From Bacillota bacterium (lineage in GTDB: Bacteria; Bacillota; UBA4882; UBA8346), in contig JAEYGI010000004.1 of the NCBI GenBank assembly GCA_023402395.1, forward strand, positions 1 to 64,000: DNA of 64,000 nucleotides. Direction: 5' to 3'. Within the stretch, counting starts at the first letter, position 1. Each line of letters starts with the position of its first letter. Position numbers and translations under genes: made by a program. Shown here in pieces: positions 8,558-16,988 of this stretch. Under the pieces are notes generated by a model. The model ran no database searches, was not told the DNA's origin, and saw nothing but the letters and a program-made list of their open reading frames with translations.

Positions 8558-9301
8558 TTAAGTTTTCAAGATCTTCATGATAACTGTTCGCGCCCGGTGA
8601 CTGCCGAATCCCGCCAAGACAACGATTGTCAGCGTCATTGTAATCAGGGAGGCAATCGCGATTCCCGGTGTGAAATTGGGAAAACTGGCCGGAGTATACA
8701 GATAGGTCAAGACCGCGTTCGGCAGATTGACCGCGAACGATGTGAACAGATTATTCCGGGCCAATTTAAAACTCAGGGCGAACATTATTCCCACTGCCAG
8801 TAATGTGAGTAAGAGATGAATCTCCCGAAAGGGCGGATATCCGGCATGATACAAGGAAAAAGCCAGTCCCGATCCGATGATCGCGGGAATCGGACCCCAA
8901 CGCGCTTCAAGCCGGGTTTGAAAAAAACCGCGAAACAAAAACTCCTCGAAAAAGGTAGTCATGATTAATGGAATCGTGGCACAGGCCATCGCCAGCGCCG
9001 ACGGCATCACCGGCCGCCTGCCGGACAATTGCCCGCCGATGGAAATGGCGATAAACAACGCCGCGACCGCAACGGACCGCCAAGTGACCGGTTTAATTCC
9101 CAAACTGGAGAAACTTTTCCGCTCATAATAAAACACATAAACCAAAGGCGCCAAAATGCTTAATCCGATTCCATAGCCCAGGTGATAAAAAAGGTAATAA
9201 AACACTCCTCCCAGCCGGCTGGCCAGGCAAACGGCCCCGATCACCAGCAACTCGATTACAATAATGAACCAGAGCTTGCTTTGGGCGTTTTTCGTTTCCA
9301 T
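8558..9301 (-). CDS. CPBP family intramembrane glutamic protease (CAAX/Abi)
   Basis: A 247-residue polytopic membrane protein with about seven to eight hydrophobic segments. The catalytic signature FFEEFLFRGFFQ (Glu119-Glu120, Arg124) and a downstream SLYHAG (His152) match the type II CAAX prenyl protease/bacteriocin-immunity family, which hydrolyses substrates within the membrane. The start is ATG 9301 with AAGGAGG 5 nt upstream. It stands alone between two terminator-like hairpins. The bacterial substrate is unknown. Confidence 0.88.
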   Translation of the reverse strand: METKNAQSKLWFIIVIELLVIGAVCLASRLGGVFYYLFYHLGYGIGLSILAPLVYVFYYERKSFSSLGIKPVTWRSVAVAALFIAISIGGQLSGRRPVMPSALAMACATIPLIMTTFFEEFLFRGFFQTRLEARWGPIPAIIGSGLAFSLYHAGYPPFREIHLLLTLLAVGIMFALSFKLARNNLFTSFAVNLPNAVLTYLYTPASFPNFTPGIAIASLITMTLTIVVLAGFGSHRARTVIMKILKT

Positions 9302-9501
9302 GAGTCCTCCTTCTTGATCCGGAGTTTTTGATTAAACCGGTGAGATCCGGATTGTTCAGTCCCCCGGAGTTTGGGCCATTCAGAGATTGAAGCCTTGGTT
9401 GGATCATGGCTGGTATAAATTATTTGATAAACCGGTCCGGCATCCTTCATTATTATCAAACAATTGTAACGATTGACGGTATATCCCATTGTGTTTTCGA
9501 T
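9302..9501. other. Intergenic region upstream of the CPBP gene
   Basis: This is the leader of the CPBP gene. Apart from AT-rich stretches that could hold its promoter and the methyltransferase terminator at its far end, I see no gene or clear motif. Confidence 0.4.
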
Positions 9502-9525
9502 AAAAAAAAGATTCCCAAAGGAATC
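9502..9525 (-). terminator. Rho-independent terminator after the methyltransferase gene
   Basis: On the minus strand GATTCC and GGAATC (9525-9510) form a 6-bp stem with a 4-nt loop, followed by eight T residues (9509-9502). It lies about 80 nt past the methyltransferase stop. Confidence 0.75.
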
Positions 9526-9607
9526 AAAACGCGTTGTAAAAAGACTTTTTTCACAAGGCTTGGTCAGTTAAGTGAACAAACGTATTCCAAAAACAGCGCC
9601 GCCATTT

Positions 9608-10423
9608 TTATTGATTCCTTTTTATTCCGGCGAAATAAAGGATGGATTTGACGTTGTCGTATTGCGTGAACTCAAAATATTGACTCCAGCGGTCCTTGAT
9701 TTCTTGAAAACCATAAAATGGCGGAGTAAACGATCCCAGCCTCGTATAGACCCGATCGATGAAAAAATCCGTCACTGCCCTTTCCCCGCGAATATAGAAG
9801 CAGCCTAGCAACGCGCCGCCCGGTCGAAGCACCCTTGCCATTTCCGATAAGGCCCGCTCTTTTTCGGGAAAAGCGTGATATCCGTTCATGGTCAGCAGAA
9901 TATCGATGCCCGCCGCCGGAAACGGCAGTCTTCCGATATCGCCGCGCACATAGATGATATTGCCGAGGCCGTTTTGTTCGTAGCGTTCCTGCGCTTTTCG
10001 CAACATTTGCATGGAATAGTCGAGAACGATGATTTGAGAGGATTTCGCTAGCTTCCGATAGAGTTCGAGCGTAAATACGCCCGTCCCCACCGGTGCGTCC
10101 AGAATGATTTGATTGGCTGCCTCCGGAAATAACGGCAGCAGTTTTTGGATATAATCGCTGTCACGCAACCCCCATACCATCCGGTTGTAACAGCGGGTCG
10201 CCAGATTCGCTCCGGTAAGCAGCTTATCGTACGAAACGGAAACCAAATCATACGAAGCGGCGATGTGCTGGTGTTCCGTCTCAGCGGTGACCAAATCAAT
10301 AATGCCGTCAATGATCGGGTAGATGATTTTGCCGTCGGCGGAAACGGCCCGCTTTGCCTGCGGCTCCAGCAGTAAGAGTTGTCCGGTTTTAGGACAGGCC
10401 AATAAATTGGAATCACGATTCAT
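9608..10423 (-). CDS. Class I SAM-dependent methyltransferase with Trm112-like N-terminus
   Basis: A 271-residue protein. Residues ~1-45 (LACPKTGQLLLL to YPIIDGIIDLV) resemble a degenerate Trm112/YcaR zinc-ribbon-like module. Residues ~85-220 carry a Rossmann methyltransferase with the SAM loop DAPVGTGVF, acidic LDYSMQML and LPFPAAGIDILL, of the UbiE/Methyltransf_11 type. Small-molecule or lipid substrates are typical of the family. The start is ATG 10423 with GAGGAG upstream. It is transcribed divergently from a TetR gene, with an inverted repeat in between, so TetR control is likely. The substrate is unknown. Confidence 0.82.
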   Translation of the reverse strand: MNRDSNLLACPKTGQLLLLEPQAKRAVSADGKIIYPIIDGIIDLVTAETEHQHIAASYDLVSVSYDKLLTGANLATRCYNRMVWGLRDSDYIQKLLPLFPEAANQIILDAPVGTGVFTLELYRKLAKSSQIIVLDYSMQMLRKAQERYEQNGLGNIIYVRGDIGRLPFPAAGIDILLTMNGYHAFPEKERALSEMARVLRPGGALLGCFYIRGERAVTDFFIDRVYTRLGSFTPPFYGFQEIKDRWSQYFEFTQYDNVKSILYFAGIKRNQ

Positions 10424-10500
10424 TTCACTCCTCCTCGTTCAAATCCGGCTTATCCCAATCCAATCACAAATCGGTGCTTCAATCAAATTATATGAAATAA

Positions 10501-10530
10501 AGTTCATATTTGTCAACGATAAGATGAACT
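10501..10530. promoter_or_regulatory. Inverted repeat in the tetR/methyltransferase divergent promoter
   Basis: AGTTCATATT (10501-10510) and its near-perfect inverse AAGATGAACT (10521-10530, one mismatch) form a 30-bp dyad. It is midway between two divergent genes, one of them a TetR repressor, which is the standard place for a TetR operator. A TATAAT (10566-10571) follows on the tetR side. Confidence 0.6.
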
Positions 10531-10589
10531 GAATTTCACATTTTAAGTTGACGATGGTCATGGTGTATAATAGAATCATAATGGGTGAT

Positions 10590-11222
10590 ATGATGAAGGA
10601 CCGCAAAAGCCAGGCCCGTATTCCGCGGCAGCAGCGCAGCATCCAGACCAAACGGCAGATCATCGCCGCCGCGATGCAACTGTTCTCCGAAAAAGGGTTT
10701 CACGCCACCAATTCGAAAGAAATCGCCAAAGCGGCGGGGGTGGCCACCGGCTGTTTCTATTCCTATTTTCGGGATAAGAAAGCGGTGTTCTTCGAGGCGC
10801 TGCGGATTTATCTCGACGAGTTCAGCGCGATATTCCACGGGCATGTCGCCGCGCTAGACAGGGAAAGCCTCAGCCGGAGGGAGTTTTTAAGGGGCCTAAT
10901 CGACAGCATCCTCGATGCCCATCAGGTCTTTACCGGCTTTCACAATGAGCTGATCGTCATGTATTTGGCGGACCCCGAAATTCGCCAACTCACCGAGGAG
11001 TACGACCGGAACACCATTCAATTTACGCTGGAATATCTGAGGGAAGCGCAACCCCAGTTGCGGGTCGTGGACCTGGAGTCCGCGGCTTCGGTGGTGTATT
11101 GGACGGTTCACAGCGTGGTTGACGAGATTGTCTTTTCCGGGGCCGGGGCGGACCGCAGACAAAGATTGACCGCTGAATTGGTGGACATGGTGGCGACCTA
11201 CCTTTTTGGCGACGCCGGGTAA
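10590..11222 (+). CDS. TetR/AcrR family transcriptional regulator
   Basis: A 210-residue regulator. The N-terminal helix-turn-helix is typical (IIAAAMQLFSEKGFHATNSK, then EIAKAAGVATGCFYSYFRDK, about residues 20-70). The C-terminal helical domain (about 85-205) is the ligand-binding and dimerisation part. The start is ATG 10590 or 10593, just downstream of a TATAAT; longer in-frame starts would overlap the promoter. It is divergent from the methyltransferase gene and probably represses it through the 30-bp dyad. It is transcribed into the intergenic 21-bp array region. Confidence 0.88.
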   Translation: MMKDRKSQARIPRQQRSIQTKRQIIAAAMQLFSEKGFHATNSKEIAKAAGVATGCFYSYFRDKKAVFFEALRIYLDEFSAIFHGHVAALDRESLSRREFLRGLIDSILDAHQVFTGFHNELIVMYLADPEIRQLTEEYDRNTIQFTLEYLREAQPQLRVVDLESAASVVYWTVHSVVDEIVFSGAGADRRQRLTAELVDMVATYLFGDAG

Positions 11223-11328
11223 GATAAGATCTGGTAGCATGCCATAACGCCGGTTTTCGTTTCCTCTTGGACGCTCCACGGATCTCCTCCCTCATTCCAT
11301 CCTCATTCGTTTCAATCGCGTTTCCCGC

Positions 11329-11538
11329 CACTGTGGAAAAGTCATCCGGCAATTTCCAGTTGCTGGTTGGCAATGGTCCATTGCCATTTGCCTCCGGTGG
11401 ATTGTCATCTGCCCCTGAAAGATTGGCAGGTGCCAATTTCCAATTGGTGGATCGCAATTTCGCATTGCCACTTGCCAATGTGGAAAAGCATCCTGACAAT
11501 GTGGATAAGTCAGTTGCCAATGGATTTAAGTCAGTTGG
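11329..11538. repeat. Array A: ten 21-bp repeats (CAAT-anchored)
   Basis: Ten consecutive 21-bp units start at 11329, 11350, 11371, 11392, 11413, 11434, 11455, 11476, 11497 and 11518; seven of the ten begin exactly with CAAT. Units are degenerate but keep CAAT-TTCC/GTGG and a 3' TTGC/TTGG. Three perfect DnaA-box matches (TTWTNCACA, minus strand) fall in the same register at 11332-11340, 11479-11487 and 11500-11508. The array lies between the convergent tetR and garR 3' ends. Because 21 is a multiple of 3, both strands are open for about 100 codons, with heptad-like peptides, but no ribosome site precedes them. It matches array D at 58.7 kb unit by unit. Confidence 0.85.
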
Positions 11539-11696
11539 CGGCGGAGGAAAGCGGGAAGAAACTCCAAAAGGATAAGGAGACGAAGCTGCATGGTAGGATT
11601 GTTACGGATATTCGCCCGTTATTCTCCGGTGATTACCGTTTCTTTTTATTCCGCGGGATGTTTAGAAATGCTTATTTGGATTGGACATTCGTCAAA

Positions 11697-11727
11697 AGAA
11701 AACCACCGGCCCCGCCGGTGGTTTTCT
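11697..11727. terminator. Bidirectional terminator between tetR and garR
   Basis: AGAAAACCACCGGC (11697-11710) and GCCGGTGGTTTTCT (11714-11727) form a 14-bp stem with a 3-nt loop. T-rich tracts lie on both strands. It serves the convergent genes on both sides. Confidence 0.85.
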
Positions 11728-11799
11728 TTCACGCTATGCCAAAAGCCAAGGCCCATCGGGCGCCGGCAAGGCGGCTGCAGCCCGGAAACCGGGCGCGCT

Positions 11800-12690
11800 T
11801 TAGGGCTTGCGGACTTCAATCCGGGCCAGCTTCTCATAGAACTGAACGATCGCGCTGTGATCGCTTTGCCCCTGTCCGTCCACTTTTAAGCTTTGGAGAA
11901 TCTCCATGACCTGCGCGGTCAACGGCAGGGGAACCCCGATTTCATGGCCGGTGTCAATGGCGTTGGCCAGATCTTTAATATGAAGGTCAATTTTAAACCC
12001 GGGCTTAAAATTACCGGCCAGCATCAGCGGAACTTTGGCGTCGAGCACGGTGCTGCCGGCCAAACCGCCGCGGATCGCCTGATAGATCAATTCCGGATCG
12101 ACGCCGGCCTTGGTTCCCAGGGCCATGGCCTCGGAAACGGCGGCGATGTTTAGGGCCACAATGATCTGATTGACAAGCTTGGTCGTGTTTCCCGCGCCAG
12201 TCTCGCCGCATAAGACGATCGAGCGGCCCAGTTTCGCCAGAATTTCATGGCAGCGGTCCAATACCGCTTGTTTTCCGCCGACCATAATCGACAGCGTGCC
12301 GTCCACGGCCTTGGGCTCTCCACCGCTTACCGGAGCTTCGAGCATCTCCACTCCCAGCTCGGCGGCTTTGGCCGCGATCTCCCGGGACGCCTGCGGCACA
12401 ATGGAACTCATATCAATGATAATCAATCCCGGCTTGGCTCCTTCGAGAACACCGCCTTTTCCCAAGATGACTTCTTTAACCTGCGGCGAATTCGGCAGCA
12501 TCGTGATTACCACATCCACCTCGCGCGCGACTTGCGCGGGAGAGCTGCCGGCCGTCGCGCCGGCCGCCGCCACTTCTTGCAACGCCGTTTGATTGAGGTC
12601 ATAGGCCACCACCGGATAACCGGCCTTCAGTAAATTCCGTGACATCGGTTTGCCCATGACTCCCAATCCGATAAAGCCAATCCTTTGCAT
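11800..12690 (-). CDS. garR: 2-hydroxy-3-oxopropionate reductase / 3-hydroxyisobutyrate dehydrogenase family
   Basis: A 296-residue beta-hydroxyacid dehydrogenase. The NAD(P) loop FIGLGVMGKPMSRNL is at the N-terminus, the substrate motif EAPVSGGEPKA near 118-128, and the catalytic lysine in GNTTKLVNQ near 170. The close GarR/GlxR-like pattern suggests tartronate semialdehyde to D-glycerate, the last reducing step of galactarate/glucarate or glyoxylate use, which would suit the sugar-acid genes in this window. The exact substrate is not certain within the family. The start is ATG 12690 after GGAGAG. It ends at the strong bidirectional terminator. Confidence 0.8.
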   Translation of the reverse strand: MQRIGFIGLGVMGKPMSRNLLKAGYPVVAYDLNQTALQEVAAAGATAGSSPAQVAREVDVVITMLPNSPQVKEVILGKGGVLEGAKPGLIIIDMSSIVPQASREIAAKAAELGVEMLEAPVSGGEPKAVDGTLSIMVGGKQAVLDRCHEILAKLGRSIVLCGETGAGNTTKLVNQIIVALNIAAVSEAMALGTKAGVDPELIYQAIRGGLAGSTVLDAKVPLMLAGNFKPGFKIDLHIKDLANAIDTGHEIGVPLPLTAQVMEILQSLKVDGQGQSDHSAIVQFYEKLARIEVRKP

Positions 12691-12771
12691 GTTTATCTCT
12701 CCTTTTTTACTAACGGGCGTTGGCGTCCCCAATCAACCCCCGGTCGCCCATCAAACATCCGGTTCGGGTCA

Positions 12772-14148
12772 CTATTCAGGCTTGCCGCCCAATGAGCCGG
12801 ACCGGCGGTTTTGAAGGAGCCGGATTCCACCCGCCACCGCTCCGAGGAACAGCGGGAATAAAGCGATCGTCCATAAAAGGGCTTCCTTGGAACCGGTAAT
12901 TACCGTAAGCAGCCGGCGGCTTCCCGGCACCTCCGTTCCGTCGCTATTCACCAAACGAACGGTATAGGAACGGTTGCCGGCCCTCGGCGGCGGCTCGATC
13001 CGATACCCGACCAACGAAGGTTCTTCCGGCGCGCCGGCGGCGGGACGATGCTCCACGATCTCGTAACCCAAAGCCGATCCAGGATGCTGTTTCACCAAAT
13101 ACGGTTTCTCCCGGATTTCCCGGATGATTTTTCCGTTGGCCAAGATCTGAACCGTGAGACTGCTCTTGGGAAGCGACCCCATCGGAGCCCAGGTTTTGCC
13201 GTTTTCCATTCCCCGGCCGCTGCCAGGGGAGGGCAGATTGGTGAGTTTGGCATAATGATGGCTGTTAAAAAGCGCGGTCCGGAACGGTTTCAGGAAAAAC
13301 GGACGGCTGCCGCGGACGAACCAACCTTCCGCCAAATCCGCGCTCCGGAACGGCCGGGTCCAACGGTTCCACGGGGTGATTTCATAGCCGATTCCCTGCC
13401 TGGAGCCTGCAAAGGCAATCCATTTCCGCTCGCTTCCGGCCACCAGCTTTCCGGTGTCGTCACGAAACCGGATCGTATATTCCCCGGCCGGCAGATTCAC
13501 GATAAAACCCTGGTCCAGATTGACCGGGGATTCCGCAGGCTGCTCCGGCGGCTGCGGCTCGACCGGCGGGCCGGAGCGGGAATCCCGAGGAGCTCCCAGA
13601 TAATTTTGGACTGCGCGCTGATACGCGTCACGCTGCCGATAATACTCCTCCAGCGCCCGGTTATAAGCTTCCAGTCTGGCCTGGTAGCCGGCAGCGGACC
13701 GCTCCGCCGCTTCCCCCACCAGCAGCCGGCCGGGAGGCCCTTGATAGCCTTTTTCGTATTCCAAGGCGAACGGCGTCCGGGATAGCGTCCGGTAAATGCG
13801 ATTGCCGCGTAAAATCTCCAGCTTGCCGGAGAGCGTGCGGTTGTAGCCATCCCAATCCGCCATGTATTCGCCGGTCAACGCCCAGAAATAAACATCGGTA
13901 TGGCGCGCGGTGATGGCGTTGTTATAATCAGCCAGCCCATAGACGGCGTCAATCTTTTGGGGGCTGAACGAAGCCGTGTAATGCTCCCCGTTGGCCAAGG
14001 CCAAGCCATAGACAAACTCCCGGTTTTTCCGGGCCTGGATTGACTCGGGGGAATCCGCCGTAGCGCTGGGCGGGCTTGAGGCGGTGGCCTGGATTCCAGA
14101 TATCAGAACGATCAGCCCGGCCAGAAAGACAATGCATACCCGTTTCAT
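12772..14148 (-). CDS. Secreted, C-terminally membrane-anchored protein of an ABC-2 export operon
   Basis: A 458-residue protein not recognised as a known family. It has a signal peptide (about 1-26), a mixed extracellular region with a short Tyr/Gln/Arg-rich helical stretch near 115-150, a proline-rich linker, a domain with Gly/Tyr/Arg-rich strands including repeated YTIRF/YTVRL-type segments, and a C-terminal hydrophobic segment (about 422-445) with an RRSG basic tail. ATG 14148 overlaps the permease stop as ATGA, implying translational coupling. It is probably the outward-facing partner or accessory of the exporter encoded just upstream. Confidence 0.6.
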   Translation of the reverse strand: MKRVCIVFLAGLIVLISGIQATASSPPSATADSPESIQARKNREFVYGLALANGEHYTASFSPQKIDAVYGLADYNNAITARHTDVYFWALTGEYMADWDGYNRTLSGKLEILRGNRIYRTLSRTPFALEYEKGYQGPPGRLLVGEAAERSAAGYQARLEAYNRALEEYYRQRDAYQRAVQNYLGAPRDSRSGPPVEPQPPEQPAESPVNLDQGFIVNLPAGEYTIRFRDDTGKLVAGSERKWIAFAGSRQGIGYEITPWNRWTRPFRSADLAEGWFVRGSRPFFLKPFRTALFNSHHYAKLTNLPSPGSGRGMENGKTWAPMGSLPKSSLTVQILANGKIIREIREKPYLVKQHPGSALGYEIVEHRPAAGAPEEPSLVGYRIEPPPRAGNRSYTVRLVNSDGTEVPGSRRLLTVITGSKEALLWTIALFPLFLGAVAGGIRLLQNRRSGSLGGKPE

Positions 14149-14975
14149 CGAGCCTTCACCCCTCTGCTTCTCAAGCTGAGAACCGCTAATCCCAGCAGGA
14201 TTAGGGAATAGGCCAGGGAACCAGCCAGTCCGGCCCCAAACTCGATCATTGACCCCGCTTCCAACGCGGTCCACACCCGGCTCAAATAGGCAAAAGGAGA
14301 AACCCAGCCGGCGACGCTGCTCAGCAAAATTGGGACGGGAGCCGCGAGCGCCGGGAAATTGGCGGGTTCGATCCACCGCAGCGCCGCATCGGCCCATTCA
14401 ATCCCCAAGAACAGCAGGAAAACCGTAACCAGCCAAAGCATCGAGGTCCGTATTTTCCGGGTCAGCGCCGACAATAGAATCCCGAAGGCGATTACGCCGG
14501 AAATGGGAATCATCGATACCAGCAAGGCAATTACGCTTCCGAACGAAAACCCGGCGCCGATGGTTCCTTCAAATCCGGTAAACACGATCGCGCCGACCGC
14601 GGCCATCAAACCATAGATCCCAATGTGTTCGAGATATTTGGCGCCAACATACAGCAGCGGGTCCACCGGTCCGTAAAAAAGAACCGCTAAGGTTCCATTG
14701 TCCCGTTCCCGGGAAATGGCGATGGAGGCGCTAAAGGCCAGATAAACCGCGTTGATGACGATCGCCAGATATAACGGAGCGCCGATGGGGCTGGGCATCG
14801 CCAGAACCTCATTTTCTTGGAGCGTCCGCATAAATCCGGTGATGGCCAACGCTCCCAGGATCGCTCCGGCGCCAGTCGCCCCGTAAGCGCCGGCGCTGAA
14901 GATCGCGGCGCGGATCCCCCGCGCGGCAATCAGCCGGACGACAGCCGCCCGTGCTAAAAAGCTTTGCCGTGTCAT
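14145..14975 (-). CDS. ABC-2 type transporter permease
   Basis: A 276-residue membrane protein with about six hydrophobic segments, including the cytoplasmic loop SISRERDNGTLAVLF typical of ABC-2/NosY-like permeases. ATG 14975 overlaps the ATPase stop by 4 nt, and its own stop overlaps the next gene by 4 nt, so the three genes form a tightly coupled export module. The cargo is unknown; NosY/GldF-like systems move envelope or lipid-linked material. Confidence 0.8.
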   Translation of the reverse strand: MTRQSFLARAAVVRLIAARGIRAAIFSAGAYGATGAGAILGALAITGFMRTLQENEVLAMPSPIGAPLYLAIVINAVYLAFSASIAISRERDNGTLAVLFYGPVDPLLYVGAKYLEHIGIYGLMAAVGAIVFTGFEGTIGAGFSFGSVIALLVSMIPISGVIAFGILLSALTRKIRTSMLWLVTVFLLFLGIEWADAALRWIEPANFPALAAPVPILLSSVAGWVSPFAYLSRVWTALEAGSMIEFGAGLAGSLAYSLILLGLAVLSLRSRGVKAR

Positions 14976-15919
14976 TCCCTCACCGCCCGCCCTGTTAATA
15001 ATGAGATATTGCTTTCCGTCAGCGTAATGAACAAATCCTCCAGACTGGGCTGGCTCCGGGTCAGGCTGATGATCAGGCCGGAGCGGTCCGCGATGAATCG
15101 GGAAATTTGACTCCGGTAATCCTGATCACCGTCAATGTCGATCCGCAGCGTCAGGCTCTCTTCTTTGACATCTTTGACAAAGGGCAACGTTTTCAGACCT
15201 TCCCGCAGGCCGGCGACGGGAGACTCCAGCTCGACTCGGATCTCGTAGCCGGTCGCCAGCCGGTTCCGAATCGCCGGGACGGTATCCTCGGCCAACATTC
15301 GGCCGTGGTGCAGGATACAAACGCGGTGGCAGGTCCGCTCGACCTCTGACAACAAATGCGAGGAGATTAAAAAGCTTTTCCCGGCCCGGTTTTCTTCCAA
15401 GATAATATCGCGCACCTGCTTTATTCCTTGCGGGTCCAGCGCTGAGACGGGCTCATCCAGGATGACCAAATCGGGTTCATGAAGCAACGCCCGCGCCAGC
15501 CCGATCTTTTGCTGCATCCCCTTGGAGTAGGCGCGCAATGGCAATCGGCCGTACGCGCTCAGATTTAACCGTTCCAACCAGTCGTTGATCCGGCGCCGCG
15601 GCTGGGCCACTCCAAACAGGCCGGCGAAAAAAGCCAGGTATTCGTAACCGCTCATTTCCCCGTAAAGATGCTGCTCCTCGCCGACCACGCCAATCCGGCG
15701 CTTGATATTGAAGTAATCTTCGGACAGTGCCTTGCCGAAGAGCCGTATTGAACCCCGCGTCGGCGCGATCAATCCCAGAATCATTTCAATGGTAGTGCTT
15801 TTCCCAGCCCCGTTCGGGCCCAGAAAACCATAGATTTCCCCGGGGGAAATGCACAGGTTTAAATCATCGACTGCGGCCCGGCCGTGATACTCCTTACCCA
15901 AACTAACGATCCTCAGCAT
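14972..15919 (-). CDS. ABC-2 type transporter ATP-binding protein
   Basis: A 315-residue ATPase with Walker A GPNGAGKST near 36-44, signature YSKGMQQKIGLARAL near 135 and Walker B LVILDEP followed by SALDPQG near 155-165, then the extra C-terminal domain usual in NosF/GldA/CcmA-like exporters. The start is ATG 15919 with AAAGGGGA, lying 17 bp inside the end of the LacI gene, so the exporter is probably transcribed with the LacI-controlled sugar operon. It pairs with the ABC-2 permease downstream. Confidence 0.88.
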   Translation of the reverse strand: MLRIVSLGKEYHGRAAVDDLNLCISPGEIYGFLGPNGAGKSTTIEMILGLIAPTRGSIRLFGKALSEDYFNIKRRIGVVGEEQHLYGEMSGYEYLAFFAGLFGVAQPRRRINDWLERLNLSAYGRLPLRAYSKGMQQKIGLARALLHEPDLVILDEPVSALDPQGIKQVRDIILEENRAGKSFLISSHLLSEVERTCHRVCILHHGRMLAEDTVPAIRNRLATGYEIRVELESPVAGLREGLKTLPFVKDVKEESLTLRIDIDGDQDYRSQISRFIADRSGLIISLTRSQPSLEDLFITLTESNISLLTGRAVRE

Positions 15920-16961
15920 CGTATTCCCCTTTGCCGTTCATTCGCCCGAGCGGTTGCACCGTTTCACGGACAATTAACTGTGGCGGAACTACAATATTCG
16001 CCAGTTTGGTTTTGGGATTGGCGATCCGTTCCAGCAGCACCCGGCAGGCTTCCATGCCGATTTTTTCTTTGTTGATTTTAACCGTCGTCAGGCCGGGAAT
16101 GGAATACTCCGACAGGATCGAGTCCTCATAGCCCAGCAGCGACACATCTTCCGGCACCCGGATTCCTTGATGATGGAAAAATTTCATGGCGCCGATGATG
16201 ATAATATCATGGCCCGAGGCGATGGCGGTCGGCCGGGCGCCGCTTTCCCAAATCTCCTTGGCTGCGTCGTAGCCTCCCTTGCCCGAAAAATTGCTGTGTC
16301 TTACCCAATCCGGGTTAAATTCGATCCCCGCCTCAGCCAGCGCCAATCTGTACCCTTCCAGTTTTAAAAAACTGGTGGGATGATCGTCCGGGGCATTGAT
16401 GAAGGCAATGTCGCGATGGCCGGAATCCAATAAATATTTGATACCGATATAAGTCGCGAATTTACTGTCGGTATACGCGCAGTCCACTTTGGAACAATTC
16501 CGGTTAATCACCACGAACGGTATTTTCTCTTGTAAAAGCCGTTTAATGAATACCGATTCAAAGATCCGGCCGATGATGAAATAGCCGTCCACCCGTTTAT
16601 TTCTAACAATGGCGGGAATGCCGTCCGACTGGCCGTTGCCGTCAAATTGTTCATAAAGGATGCTATATGGGGTCTTCACGATTTCCTTGAGGATTCCGTT
16701 AGTTACATCCTCAAAATAGGTATCCGCTCCGGCGTTGAAGGAATAGGAATACTGCGCGGTATTGATCACTAGTCCCAAGGTCTGCTTCCTTTTGGTGATC
16801 AATTCCTGGGCGGCCACATTCGGAATGTAGTTGAGCTTTTCAATCGCTTCCAGCACTTTATACTTGGTTTCCAGCTTGACGATATTCCGCTTGTTGATTA
16901 CGAAAGAAACCGTGCTTTTGGAAACTCCAGCCTCGCGAGCGACATCTTCAATGGTAACCAC
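15903..16961 (-). CDS. LacI family transcriptional regulator
   Basis: A 352-residue repressor. The N-terminal LacI helix-turn-helix is textbook (TIEDVAREAGVSKSTVSFV, then a YIPNVAAQEL hinge helix, about 1-55), followed by a periplasmic-binding-protein-like sensor domain (about 60-335). It is the last sugar gene of an operon with a dehydratase, binding protein and permeases, and its 3' end overlaps the ABC-2 ATPase gene. Its family binds AAAACGTTTT-type palindromes; such sites occur upstream of this operon (21.63-21.90 kb) and at 150-161 near the left edge, making it a candidate local and distal repressor. Confidence 0.9.
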   Translation of the reverse strand: MVTIEDVAREAGVSKSTVSFVINKRNIVKLETKYKVLEAIEKLNYIPNVAAQELITKRKQTLGLVINTAQYSYSFNAGADTYFEDVTNGILKEIVKTPYSILYEQFDGNGQSDGIPAIVRNKRVDGYFIIGRIFESVFIKRLLQEKIPFVVINRNCSKVDCAYTDSKFATYIGIKYLLDSGHRDIAFINAPDDHPTSFLKLEGYRLALAEAGIEFNPDWVRHSNFSGKGGYDAAKEIWESGARPTAIASGHDIIIIGAMKFFHHQGIRVPEDVSLLGYEDSILSEYSIPGLTTVKINKEKIGMEACRVLLERIANPKTKLANIVVPPQLIVRETVQPLGRMNGKGEYDAEDR

Positions 16962-16988
16962 CGTTAACCTCCCGCCTATCGTTTGATC

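Noticed and set aside
11267..11575. Long open frames on both strands through array A (and similarly 58642-58926 in array D) as protein genes
   Set aside because: They arise because 21 is a multiple of 3 and the unit lacks stops. No ribosome site precedes them, both strands are open at once and similarity is as strong at the DNA level as at the peptide level. Coding cannot be wholly excluded.
11590..11889. Plus-strand frame with AAGGAG upstream, 11590-11889
   Set aside because: It reads through the strong 14-bp terminator hairpin and into the garR 3' end.
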